From Flavobacteriales bacterium (lineage in GTDB: Bacteria > Bacteroidota > Bacteroidia > Flavobacteriales_D > Crocinitomicaceae), in contig JADFAL010000029.1 of the NCBI GenBank assembly GCA_015665275.1, positions 62,001 to 126,000 of the forward strand: a DNA stretch of 64,000 bases. Reading direction: 5' to 3'. The notes beneath the pieces were generated by a model. The model was not told the DNA's origin and searched no databases. It worked only from the letters and a program-made list of their open reading frames with translations. The position numbers and the translations under genes were made by a program. How positions within the stretch are numbered: the stretch's first letter is position 1; every line of letters starts with the position of its first letter. Below, one piece after another: positions 10,074 through 18,347 of the stretch.

Positions 10074-10607
10074 CTACAACAACTTCGCTTTCACACGGAA
10101 ATTGGTATAGACTTCAACGGTCACGTCTTGCGGAATAGTTTCGTCGGTTACGGTTAACAGTCTCAAGGTAAAACGCTCATCTTTAATGAAATCCTGTAAT
10201 TCCAAATCCACTAAATCACAGGTAAGTATGGAGCCGGGGTTGTTCGGAATGGACTCTTTGAATGCCACCTTTTTCTCCGTGTGGTTGGGGCTTGAGATGA
10301 AAATCTCTACAGAATTCAAGAAGCTAAACGTTTCTCCGTTTGGAGAAGTAATCTTAAGGCGCAACTCGGTGAGGTTGATGCGTTCCACTTTGTCCGCTCT
10401 GGTGTTGTTGGATTCGAATTCAAACTCAGAATTCGTCTGCATTTCAGGAGTGTTCAAACTAAAAGGAATCAACTGTCTGAAAGTAGAATTGACAACTACT
10501 TGTGATGTGTAATCAATATCAAACTCGGTAAGTTTTTTCTTGCAGGAGGTAGTCGTTGCAACAATTCCAATCATCAGTAATGCAATAATAAAGCGGGATC
10601 TATTCAT
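10074..10607 (-). CDS. Lipoprotein of unknown function
   Basis: A 177-residue protein with a lipoprotein signal: basic start, hydrophobic core and a lipobox ending TTSC around residue 22, then KKK. The mature part is predicted beta-rich (DYTSQVVVNSTF, RINLTELRLKITSP), suggesting a small beta-sandwich anchored to the outer or inner membrane. I do not recognise a named family. It is monocistronic, followed by the carboxyltransferase promoter gap. Confidence 0.8.
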   Translation of the reverse strand: MNRSRFIIALLMIGIVATTTSCKKKLTEFDIDYTSQVVVNSTFRQLIPFSLNTPEMQTNSEFEFESNNTRADKVERINLTELRLKITSPNGETFSFLNSVEIFISSPNHTEKKVAFKESIPNNPGSILTCDLVDLELQDFIKDERFTLRLLTVTDETIPQDVTVEVYTNFRVKAKLL

Positions 10608-10729
10608 AATTAGTTTTATTACTTTTATTCTAACCTCTCTTTAGTGACGAGTTAATATGTCGTAGGGTTTACTTGAAATCGCTTTCATTCAAAAATATGG
10701 AATTCCGATCCCTCTTTATTATATTTTAA

Positions 10730-11713
10730 TTCAATTTTCTGTTTACGAATCCTACTATCACTTCTTCTGAACTTCGTATTTATAACAAGGAAAATTGTGA
10801 GGTGACCAGTCCTGATTCGATTGAGGATATTCCGTTCAACAACACTTCTGTTACCTGGCTGAATACCATTTCTGAATGGAACAACAAGCACCTGAAAGAG
10901 GCCGTAGAAGCATTTGATTTGGACATTTTTCTAGTCAAATTACTCGAGTAGGGATATGATAACAACAAGGTAATCAAGCTTGAAGACACCCTACTCATTG
11001 CAGTGAACACGCTTAAAATTGGGAGTCAAGGCATCTATTCTGAAAACATTTTTTTTGTGTTGAAAGACAACTTTGTCTGGAGCATTCAAGAGGAAAAAGG
11101 CGACTATTTCGATTGGGTAAGAAATCGAATTGACAATAATCTTGGAATTGTTCGCACCAGCAAAGGCGATTATTTGCTGTTCCTTCTTTTAGAGTCTATC
11201 AGCGATAACTACAACAAAGTACTCGATTCTTATGAACAGCGCATTTCTGATATTCAGCCGACAGAAAACAACTTGAATCCTTCAATTACACTGGATTTAG
11301 AAGAAATTAGAACGGACCTTTTGAAAATGAAGAAGTTCATGTCTGGACTACGAAACATTGGTTTGGGACTGGAACGAAATTTGCCAAACCAATATCACAA
11401 CGAGTACTTCAGTGAAATAAAGGAACAGGCCATCAACATGATTTCTGAACTGGAATTCCAACTCAACCAAATTGACGGGAAACTGAACCTAGTGTACAGT
11501 TTACAGGGACACAAGATGAATCAAATCATGAAAACGCTGACTGTGATTTCAGCGATTTTCATTCCACTAACCTTTCTCGCGGGAATTTATGGCATGAACT
11601 TCGAATATATTCCTGAGTTGAAAATGCATAATGGCTATTTCTACCTCTTGGGTGTCATGGGAACTTGCGTTGTTGGATTGATTCTGTATTTCTACCGAAA
11701 AAAGTGGTTTTAG
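10730..11713 (+). pseudogene. corA: Broken CorA-like magnesium/metal transporter gene
   Basis: The track ORF 11003-11713 (236 aa, GTG start) ends with two membrane helices and the YGMN motif that marks the CorA pore, but lacks the usual N-terminal third. In the same frame upstream, codons 10730-10948 encode clear CorA-like sequence (RIYNKENCEVTSPDSIEDI, then VTWLNTISEWN). This is cut by a TAG at 10949-10951. No ATG, GTG or TTG exists between the upstream TAA (10727-10729) and the conserved start of the protein. A nonsense codon and a missing start therefore both point to a pseudogene of a protein of about 320 residues. A shortened protein from GTG 11003 is possible but would lose most of the cytoplasmic domain. 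Confidence 0.8.
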
Positions 11714-12774
11714 AACACACCTGCTTCTTTTTCTATGGGTTTGGACAGGATTTGAATGTTCAACATGCGTTCCAAATGCAGATTCAGTATGGCGCCAACG
11801 TTGTTTACTGCTAAAAATCTCTGGTCCTTGTGATAGTCGGCCAAATCTAACTTCATTCTTTCAAGATTTTCAGGAATGGTCAATTTGTCTTTGATCATAT
11901 GCCGAAGCAAACTCTGAGTACGTCTTCTGGAGGCCATGTAACGCCTTTTCATCGCAACCCGCTCCATCTTCTGATACTGCAGCGCAACGTCCTGCGTCAT
12001 GAGTTCCTGAACCAACTTCACCAACTCCAAATTATCTTTATAAAATTGAGGTTTGTAGAGATTGATCCGCCCCTCGTAGGATTGCTGATCAAAATCCATA
12101 GCTCGCAATCGATACTGAACATTGTCGAAATCACGGGTGATTTCTACTACGAAATTATAGGAACGCATATCGCCTAACAATCTTACGAAAGAACGTTCGT
12201 TGAATTTGACAAATTCTTTAGCAAAACGAAGCCGATTATCGATTTCTACTTCCTTGTTTTCCAGAATGAAGGCATCTACGGGCACACCTACCACATGCTC
12301 TTCAATGAGTGTTTGCTCGTGCACCAAATAGTTCACCTTGTCCGGAGAAAAAATCTCCTCCAGCTCTAATCCATATACACGGGAGGCATCTGCGCGTTTC
12401 ACATAGAAGTAGTTATAGTTATCGTTGATCTCGTTTCTCACCTTCACTCTGAACGGCTTTGAATTCCCGAAAGAACAAAAATCTACACGAGCAATGCTCA
12501 AGTGCGGAATCGGATCGCCATCATTAATGAGTTTTTCGTACACCTGAATTAGGGAACGATTTAGGTTTTCGGTCTCGAACTGATTGTAGATAGCAGAGAA
12601 CCAAAGCGTATTGTTTCCATCATCATCATAGTTGGGGACGGTTTCCTCAAAGTGAAGCAATTCATCATAGGATATTGGCAATGTCTCTAAACGTGAGTAT
12701 TGCCTTAGGTGTTCCCGAATGTGCGCTTTAAGGGGGTACGCCGGTTTCTTGTATTGGATTTCGTTGAATTCCAT
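11710..12774 (-). CDS. Uncharacterised protein with kinase-like motifs
   Basis: A 354-residue cytoplasmic protein of no family I can name. Several pieces fall in the order expected of a protein-kinase-like fold. They are a strand with a Lys (FYVKRADASRVYG, about 133-145), a hinge-like VGVPVDAFI, a catalytic-loop-like LLGDMRSYNF (about 210-219) and a DFG-like AMDFDQQ. The C-terminal third is helical and basic. It begins directly after the stop of the 92-aa gene, in an operon headed by dps. Its 3' end overlaps the corA pseudogene by 4 bases. A kinase or phosphotransferase role is inference only. Confidence 0.7.
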   Translation of the reverse strand: MEFNEIQYKKPAYPLKAHIREHLRQYSRLETLPISYDELLHFEETVPNYDDDGNNTLWFSAIYNQFETENLNRSLIQVYEKLINDGDPIPHLSIARVDFCSFGNSKPFRVKVRNEINDNYNYFYVKRADASRVYGLELEEIFSPDKVNYLVHEQTLIEEHVVGVPVDAFILENKEVEIDNRLRFAKEFVKFNERSFVRLLGDMRSYNFVVEITRDFDNVQYRLRAMDFDQQSYEGRINLYKPQFYKDNLELVKLVQELMTQDVALQYQKMERVAMKRRYMASRRRTQSLLRHMIKDKLTIPENLERMKLDLADYHKDQRFLAVNNVGAILNLHLERMLNIQILSKPIEKEAGVF

Positions 12775-13053
12775 TTAGATAACTTTTAAAATACTTTCTA
12801 AAGGAATGGCATGTCCTCCTTTAACGGTTGCGTAATTCTGTGATAACCCCAGTGATTCGCTTTCAATGCGAAAAAAGCCTCTTGTTGTTTCGAGGATAAA
12901 ACTCATTTTCTGCCGCGTTTTAACCGGCCTCGACAAAGAAGCCTGCAATTTTTGGCGTATGTTTTTTCTCTTTTCAGATTTACTCGCGATCGACGAGGTA
13001 TAATTCAACTTTGAAAGTTGATCTTCTCTGATATCAATTATTGTTGTACTCAT
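12775..13053 (-). CDS. Small hypothetical protein in the dps operon
   Basis: A 92-residue protein with no signal peptide or membrane helix. The N-terminal half is polar and basic (SEKRKNIRQKLQASLSRPVKTRQKM). The C-terminal half is beta-like (SFILETTRGFFRIESESLGLS) and ends in a short hydrophobic stretch. It starts 5 bases after the dps stop, and its stop codon abuts the ATG of the next gene, so all three are very likely one transcript. No family recognised. Confidence 0.7.
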   Translation of the reverse strand: MSTTIIDIREDQLSKLNYTSSIASKSEKRKNIRQKLQASLSRPVKTRQKMSFILETTRGFFRIESESLGLSQNYATVKGGHAIPLESILKVI

Positions 13054-13058
13054 AGTTT

Positions 13059-13541
13059 CTATTTTAACCAGCTTTGTAATTTGTAATGCATCATTTCTAA
13101 TCCGTGGATCATTTCCTGCATCACATGCACAGTTCCATAATCGTTGTGATTTATCGAATAATCTGCTGTTTCCGACAGCACCTTTAGCAAGGTTTCTACA
13201 TCTTCGAGTAAAATGACCTTAATGTTGTCTCCTGACAAATCGTGTGTATCCTCTACTATCTTTGAGTTATTAATGTAGTCGCTCAAGCGATAATTCGGCA
13301 CGCCTCCAAGTAATCGTACGCGTTCTGCAATGGTATCGATATTTTTCATGGATTCCTTGTATAGTTTCTCGGTTATGTCTTGAATGTCAAAGAAATCCGG
13401 ACCTTCCACATTCCAATGGAAGTTCTGCATTTTGTGATAGAAGATTTGATATGTGCTGAGTGATGTGTTGAGGTTTTCGACAATTTCTACAGCTTCCAAA
13501 CCTCGTAAGCCTAGCTTTTTGTGTGTTCTTTCTAGTTGCAT
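13059..13541 (-). CDS. dps: Dps-family ferritin-like protein
   Basis: A 160-residue Dps/ferritin-like protein that stores iron and protects DNA against peroxide in the cytoplasm. It has the characteristic YHKMQNFHWNVEGPDFF segment followed by a helix with ESMKNIDTIAERVRLLGG. These carry the His, Asp and Glu residues of the intersubunit ferroxidase centre. It is the first gene of a three-gene operon with two unknown cytoplasmic proteins. An oxidative-stress or starvation-induced operon is plausible; no regulator site was identified. Confidence 0.93.
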   Translation of the reverse strand: MQLERTHKKLGLRGLEAVEIVENLNTSLSTYQIFYHKMQNFHWNVEGPDFFDIQDITEKLYKESMKNIDTIAERVRLLGGVPNYRLSDYINNSKIVEDTHDLSGDNIKVILLEDVETLLKVLSETADYSINHNDYGTVHVMQEMIHGLEMMHYKLQSWLK

Positions 13542-13799
13542 AAAAATATTTTAGCGTTCAGCCTAAGACCAAACAATTCATAAAAAGGGTTATTTCTACT
13601 AAGGAGTCTAAAATATAGCCGGACGGCTAAGCAACAGGAAGATTGTAAATAATCACATCCTTATAGTAAGCATTTGAAGTCGCAATGTCAAGTTTAAGAG
13701 AGAGGAATCCGCTGTTTTAATATATCTTAACACTTCACTGAATGAATCTAGCAGACATATTAGTGAATGCCCTATGTTTGCAATAACGAGTGGTATCCT

Positions 13800-14408
13800 A
13801 TGGATTATGTATCAAATCTATTCTTGATTTTCGCTGTAATCGATCCGATTGGGTCTATTCCTGTGTATTTGGAAGCCACAAAGAAATTTGATCCCGTAGA
13901 AAAACGCAAAATTGCCATTCGTGCTTCGTTGATCGCCTTTGGAATTTTACTTTTCTTCATTGTAATCGGGCAAATAATCTTGGAATCGATGTCTGTTTCA
14001 TTGGATGCCTTTCAAATTTCAGGAGGGGTAATCTTGTTCTTGTTTGCCTTAACCATGATTTTCGGAGAAGGAAAACCGGAGCGCGAGAAAAACAATATTT
14101 CAGATTATCGACAAGTCACCATCTTTCCTATTGCCATCCCTTCGATCGCCTCACCGGGGGCCATCATGGCGGTGGTGCTTCTCACTGACAATCACATCTA
14201 CAATTTACAACAGCAAATTATCACTACCGCTGAAGTACTTGCTATTGTTGGTGTCACGTGTTTACTTCTGCTATTTGCCAACACGCTTCAAAAACAGATT
14301 GGGAACTACGGAATCATGGTTATAAGTAAGGTGATGGGCCTAATTTTGGCTTCCTATGCAATTCAGAGCATTCTTAGTGGAATTACGAATTATATCGTCA
14401 AACTGTAA
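13800..14408 (+). CDS. MarC family integral membrane protein
   Basis: A 202-residue inner-membrane protein with six predicted helices and the MarC signature FAVIDPIGSIPVYL near the N-terminus and IAIPSIASPGAIMAVVLL in the middle. MarC/NAAT-family members are multi-pass proteins of uncertain function, some linked to amino-acid transport. I use the ATG at 13800 (MDYVSNLF), 11 codons inside the track ORF, because family members start just before the first helix. It is monocistronic. Confidence 0.9.
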   Translation: MDYVSNLFLIFAVIDPIGSIPVYLEATKKFDPVEKRKIAIRASLIAFGILLFFIVIGQIILESMSVSLDAFQISGGVILFLFALTMIFGEGKPEREKNNISDYRQVTIFPIAIPSIASPGAIMAVVLLTDNHIYNLQQQIITTAEVLAIVGVTCLLLLFANTLQKQIGNYGIMVISKVMGLILASYAIQSILSGITNYIVKL

Positions 14409-14509
14409 GGCCAACAGGCCATTCCTACCAACCGGGTACATATCAAAATGTAACCATCCTCGATTAATTCCATATTTTTGAAGACGAGTTAACCTTAAAA
14501 CAATACCAA

Positions 14510-14953
14510 ATGAAAAAATCAACCTTTTTAAAAGCCTTTGGACTTCTTTCTTTACTTTTCGTTTTTGCTGCATGTAACAAATACGAAGAGGGATCGAACT
14601 TTTCTTTGATTTCAGCGAAAGGGCGTCTAGCTAACACTTGGACAATCAGTTCAATCACTTACCAAACCGGAGGTAATACAACAACAATTACTGGAACTTC
14701 TGGAACGGTAACCATCAACAAGGATGGCACATGGGCTTCATCTATCACTTACACTGTTTTTGGAGCACCGATTACGGATAACGATGCTGGAACATGGCAA
14801 TTCAATGATGACAAAACGCAAGTGATCATGACGGATAATGAGAACGGAGATGTTACAACTGCTACTATCATTAAGTTGAAGAACAAAGAATTGACGTTGA
14901 CAACCACTGATTCTAACGGAGGTATCACACGTACTGAATACACGGGATCTTAA
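14510..14953 (+). CDS. Lipocalin-like lipoprotein
   Basis: A 147-residue lipoprotein with signal MKKSTFLKAFGLLSLLFVFA and lipobox Cys near residue 22. The mature part has the features of small Bacteroidota lipocalin-like proteins: GRLANTWTISSIT at the start of the barrel, a TVTINKDGTW strand pair and a GTWQFNDDKTQVIMTD motif. It is predicted to be a beta-barrel or cup anchored to a membrane. Ligand unknown. A strong terminator follows at 14975. Confidence 0.85.
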   Translation: MKKSTFLKAFGLLSLLFVFAACNKYEEGSNFSLISAKGRLANTWTISSITYQTGGNTTTITGTSGTVTINKDGTWASSITYTVFGAPITDNDAGTWQFNDDKTQVIMTDNENGDVTTATIIKLKNKELTLTTTDSNGGITRTEYTGS

Positions 14954-14974
14954 TTTAGGATTCACCCAATATTT

Positions 14975-15007
14975 AACCCTGACATCGCAAGATCGTCAGG
15001 GTTTTTT
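14975..15007 (+). terminator. Rho-independent terminator after the lipocalin-like gene
   Basis: AACCCTGAC pairs perfectly with GTCAGGGTT; the loop can extend with ATC/GAT around GCAA with one bulged base, and six T residues follow. It ends the 14510-14953 transcript. Confidence 0.88.
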
Positions 15008-15019
15008 CATGCCTAAATA

Positions 15020-15682
15020 TTAGGGAACAATCTCAATTTTCGTGGAACTGTTAATGGATTTGTAGAGGTCCGTGATGTGATCGTTCTTAAGTGAAATACA
15101 GCCTAGTGTCCAATTGGTTCCGTCATCAATCATGCTGTCCATTCCTTCCGGCACTCCATGTATTCCGACTTCACCGCCAATAGTTGCATCTTCTGGAATT
15201 TCACCATCTGCCTTTCGCTGCTTAAATCGTCTCCACGATTCCGCATTTGGATAGTCGATCCAAATAAAATACTTCCAGCTTCTGTGCGCATACATGCTGC
15301 GAACACCAAAATTGCCCTCAGGAGTGCTACCGTCGCCTTCCATGGCCTTGTCGTCCACTGGATTGAATCCTAATACGCACGGATATTTAATCAGCGTTGA
15401 ACCCTCATGTTTTACTGCTAGGTAATATTCGGATTTATCGATGTAGATTTTCAAATCACCCTTCCGAATATTCTTCTCGGCGATTATGTCAACCAGCTTC
15501 TCGGTAGGATCTTCAATCGCTACGTGCGCAATTGTTCTATTCTCATCCCCTTCAGAAACTTTCGATACATCTGCCATTATTTCAGACGCATCCGAGTCTC
15601 CTTCAGATTCTGGCAAGCAAGAAAAACTCGTGAAGCCTATAATTACAATCAAAACAATGGGCAGGTACATAACTCGATTCAT
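15020..15682 (-). CDS. L,D-transpeptidase (YkuD) lipoprotein
   Basis: A 220-residue protein with a lipoprotein signal (lipobox FSC about residue 22), an acidic linker, then a YkuD catalytic domain. The active site shows IHGVPEG followed by TLGCISL, the HG...GC(I/V)xL pattern with the nucleophilic Cys. GDGSTPEGNFGV is the usual substrate-loop motif. It likely cross-links peptidoglycan or attaches proteins to it in the periplasm. The usual SHGC is TLGC here, a mild deviation. Monocistronic. Confidence 0.9.
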   Translation of the reverse strand: MNRVMYLPIVLIVIIGFTSFSCLPESEGDSDASEIMADVSKVSEGDENRTIAHVAIEDPTEKLVDIIAEKNIRKGDLKIYIDKSEYYLAVKHEGSTLIKYPCVLGFNPVDDKAMEGDGSTPEGNFGVRSMYAHRSWKYFIWIDYPNAESWRRFKQRKADGEIPEDATIGGEVGIHGVPEGMDSMIDDGTNWTLGCISLKNDHITDLYKSINSSTKIEIVP

Positions 15683-15794
15683 GACAAGAGGTTTTACTTA
15701 TAATGCATACAAAGAGAAAAGCAACAGGTTCATTGTTGGAAAGATTGGGTTGCTAGATAGATAAATGGAGAGGTTGGACTGAACTGTGTCTAAT

Positions 15795-17126
15795 CTAGAT
15801 TGCTCCTTTTGCCTTTAACTCCAGATACTTGTTGATCGTATTTACAGACAATTCATCGGGTAGGGTTAAAACGGTTTGAATTCCATTTCGGCGTAATTCC
15901 TGTGCGATTCTAGACTTCAAGGTCATCATCTTTTCCGCTACGGCGCCTTGATAAACTTCCTGTAAACTTCTTGCCGGCTGATACGCCAGTTCTTGCAATT
16001 CGCTGTTTTCGAAAAAGACAACTACTAAAACGTGCTTTTTGTTCAATTGACGAAGCATTGGTAAGGCGCGTCTCATGGAGAACTCCGTTTCGAAATTGGT
16101 AAACAGTACCAGTAATGATCGGGTGTTGATCGACCTCCGAATGGACTGGTACAACAACTCAAAATTGGCTTCTTTGAAATGAGTTCGCTGGTTGTATAAT
16201 GCCTCTTGAATTCGACGCATTTGTCCTGCAGAGCGCTCCGGAGGAAGTTGTGTTCCGATCTTATCCGAGTACGTAACCAAACCGGCTTTGTCTCCTTTTC
16301 TTAGGGCAATATTCGTGAATACCAGCGATGAGTTAATAGCGTAATCCAGAAGGGAAAGTCCATCGAATTCCATCTGCATGTTTCGGCTTTTGTCGATGAT
16401 ACAGAAAATATTTTGCGACTTCTCTTCTTGGTACTGGTTCACCATCAATTCATTACGACGACTTGTAGCCTTCCAGTTGATACGTTTCAATTCATCTCCT
16501 TGAACATAATTCTTGATCTGTTCGAATTCGCTGTTGTTCCCCAAACGTCGGATTTTCTTAATCCCGGCGCTTGTTTTTTGTTGCTGGAATACCAACAATT
16601 CGTAGCGCTTCATTTGAAGCACGGAAGGATAGACATGCACCTTTTGTTTCAACGGAACCTTCATACTTCGAGATGCCATAAAGAATATAGATCGCACGAT
16701 TATGAACACATCTCCAAATTCGAATTCGCCACGAGAACCGGGCTTGTAATCGTATTGATATTCTTTGGTTGCTCCCGGCGCTAATACATAGGTGTAGGAA
16801 GCACTTCGCTCTTGCATCTCTATCGGATACCCCTCAATTAAGGTATATGCAATAGGCTGGGCGGTGTTATTGGTCACTTCTAATTTAACCGGGTTCTTAT
16901 CTCCCAAACTAAGACGATCGGCTACTTCACGCTTCACCGAAATTGGGTTCTTGCTAGAAAACACCAACAAAATATCCAGTAAGGTTATGGCAAAAAGCAC
17001 CACCAATGTCACGTTGGCAACGAACTCCATAAATGGGTACGAATAGGCAACGAGGTACATTACGATTGTACTCGAGAACACCATGAAAAACCATCGTGTG
17101 AGGTGTATGTTCAGCAGTTTATTCAA
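15795..17126 (-). CDS. DUF58 domain protein (MoxR partner)
   Basis: A 443-residue protein with two N-terminal membrane helices (about 12-60) and a DUF58 domain containing the diagnostic VQGDELKRINWKATSRRNELMVNQYQ-E. It continues into a von Willebrand-like region starting CIIDKSRNM. It starts with TTG immediately after the moxR stop (TAA-TTG), so translation is tightly coupled. DUF58 proteins act with MoxR ATPases, probably as a membrane-bound assembly or chaperone system; the client is unknown. It is the last gene of the operon. Confidence 0.9.
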   Translation of the reverse strand: MNKLLNIHLTRWFFMVFSSTIVMYLVAYSYPFMEFVANVTLVVLFAITLLDILLVFSSKNPISVKREVADRLSLGDKNPVKLEVTNNTAQPIAYTLIEGYPIEMQERSASYTYVLAPGATKEYQYDYKPGSRGEFEFGDVFIIVRSIFFMASRSMKVPLKQKVHVYPSVLQMKRYELLVFQQQKTSAGIKKIRRLGNNSEFEQIKNYVQGDELKRINWKATSRRNELMVNQYQEEKSQNIFCIIDKSRNMQMEFDGLSLLDYAINSSLVFTNIALRKGDKAGLVTYSDKIGTQLPPERSAGQMRRIQEALYNQRTHFKEANFELLYQSIRRSINTRSLLVLFTNFETEFSMRRALPMLRQLNKKHVLVVVFFENSELQELAYQPARSLQEVYQGAVAEKMMTLKSRIAQELRRNGIQTVLTLPDELSVNTINKYLELKAKGAI

Positions 17127-18347
17127 TTATCTTGGTACTTCAAGTGTTTGTACGATTTCCTTAACGATATCCTCCGTTGTAACACCTTCCATTTCTGCTT
17201 CCGGTGTCATGATCAATCGGTGATTCAATACATGAATAGCAACGAATTGGATGTCTTCTGGAGTTACGAAGTCACGTCCGCGAATGGCCGCCATGGCCTT
17301 GGAAGAACGCAAAATAGCCAAGGAAGCTCTCGGCGACCCTCCGAGGTAAATTTTACCATGATTCCGTGTTTTATGAATCAAAGCGGCGATGTATTTCACC
17401 AAATTATCTTCTACAATAACTTTCTCTACCGTATCCTGAATTTTCTGCACCTCGTCGGCATCAAAAATGGCGTTCACATCGTCCAAACTTGGCGGTTTGA
17501 TGTTGTTCTTATAACGCGTTAGAATTTGCTCTTCTTCGTGCTGCTCAGGGTATCCTAGTTTGATTTTGAACAAGAAACGGTCTAACTGAGCCTCCGGAAG
17601 GCTGTATGTTCCTTCCTGCTCGATTGGGTTCTGCGTTGCAATTACGAGGAATGGAAACGCCATTGGATAACGCTCTCCATCGTACGTAATTTGTCTCTCC
17701 TCCATTACTTCGAACAAAGAGGCCTGCGTTTTAGCCGGTGCGCGGTTGATCTCATCAATCAATACTATATTCGAGAAAATAGGTCCTTTTTTGAAGGTAA
17801 ATTTTGCATCGTTCATATTGAAAACAGAGGTTCCAATTACATCTGACGGCATCATGTCTGGCGTAAACTGAATTCTTGAGAAATCAACTTTTAGCGATTT
17901 CGAAAGCACTTTAGCCGAAAGGGTTTTTGCTACTCCTGGCACTCCTTCCAATAGAATATGACCGTTAGCGAAAATTCCTGTGAGCAATAAATCCACCATT
18001 TCAGATTGACCAATTACATATTTGGCCAATTCGTTTCGAACATCGCTTACTTTTTGTGCTACCCATAGCAAATCAGAGTTCTGACGCTCGAATCCGAAGC
18101 CAGTTCCCGAACCAACGGGCGGTGTTACCGTTTCTGTAGATTCAACGGGTGTTTCAGCCGGAGCCGGAGTGTCTGCTGGTGCTGGGGTGTCTGCCGCTTC
18201 GCTTTGTTCCGGAGTTGTTTCGGAGGCTATGTCTTCGGATGACGTTTCCTTAGAACTTGCTGGCATGTATGCGCTGTGATCTTGCTGTCCAGCGTTTTCC
18301 TCAGTTCCCTCAGGATTTGTATTGTTCATTTCATCGTCGTTTCTCAT
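17127..18347 (-). CDS. MoxR-family AAA+ ATPase
   Basis: A 406-residue ATPase. Walker A is LLEGVPGVAKT and Walker B is IVLIDEINRAP, with a typical MoxR sensor and lid C-terminus. The first ~90 residues are a disordered, Pro/Ala/Glu/Thr-rich extension with repeated PAPAD/PAPAE units, which is longer than in most MoxR proteins. I start at ATG 18347 instead of 18416: it forms an exact ATGA overlap with the upstream stop. It probably remodels or chaperones protein complexes with the DUF58 and membrane products of this operon. Confidence 0.93.
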   Translation of the reverse strand: MRNDDEMNNTNPEGTEENAGQQDHSAYMPASSKETSSEDIASETTPEQSEAADTPAPADTPAPAETPVESTETVTPPVGSGTGFGFERQNSDLLWVAQKVSDVRNELAKYVIGQSEMVDLLLTGIFANGHILLEGVPGVAKTLSAKVLSKSLKVDFSRIQFTPDMMPSDVIGTSVFNMNDAKFTFKKGPIFSNIVLIDEINRAPAKTQASLFEVMEERQITYDGERYPMAFPFLVIATQNPIEQEGTYSLPEAQLDRFLFKIKLGYPEQHEEEQILTRYKNNIKPPSLDDVNAIFDADEVQKIQDTVEKVIVEDNLVKYIAALIHKTRNHGKIYLGGSPRASLAILRSSKAMAAIRGRDFVTPEDIQFVAIHVLNHRLIMTPEAEMEGVTTEDIVKEIVQTLEVPR

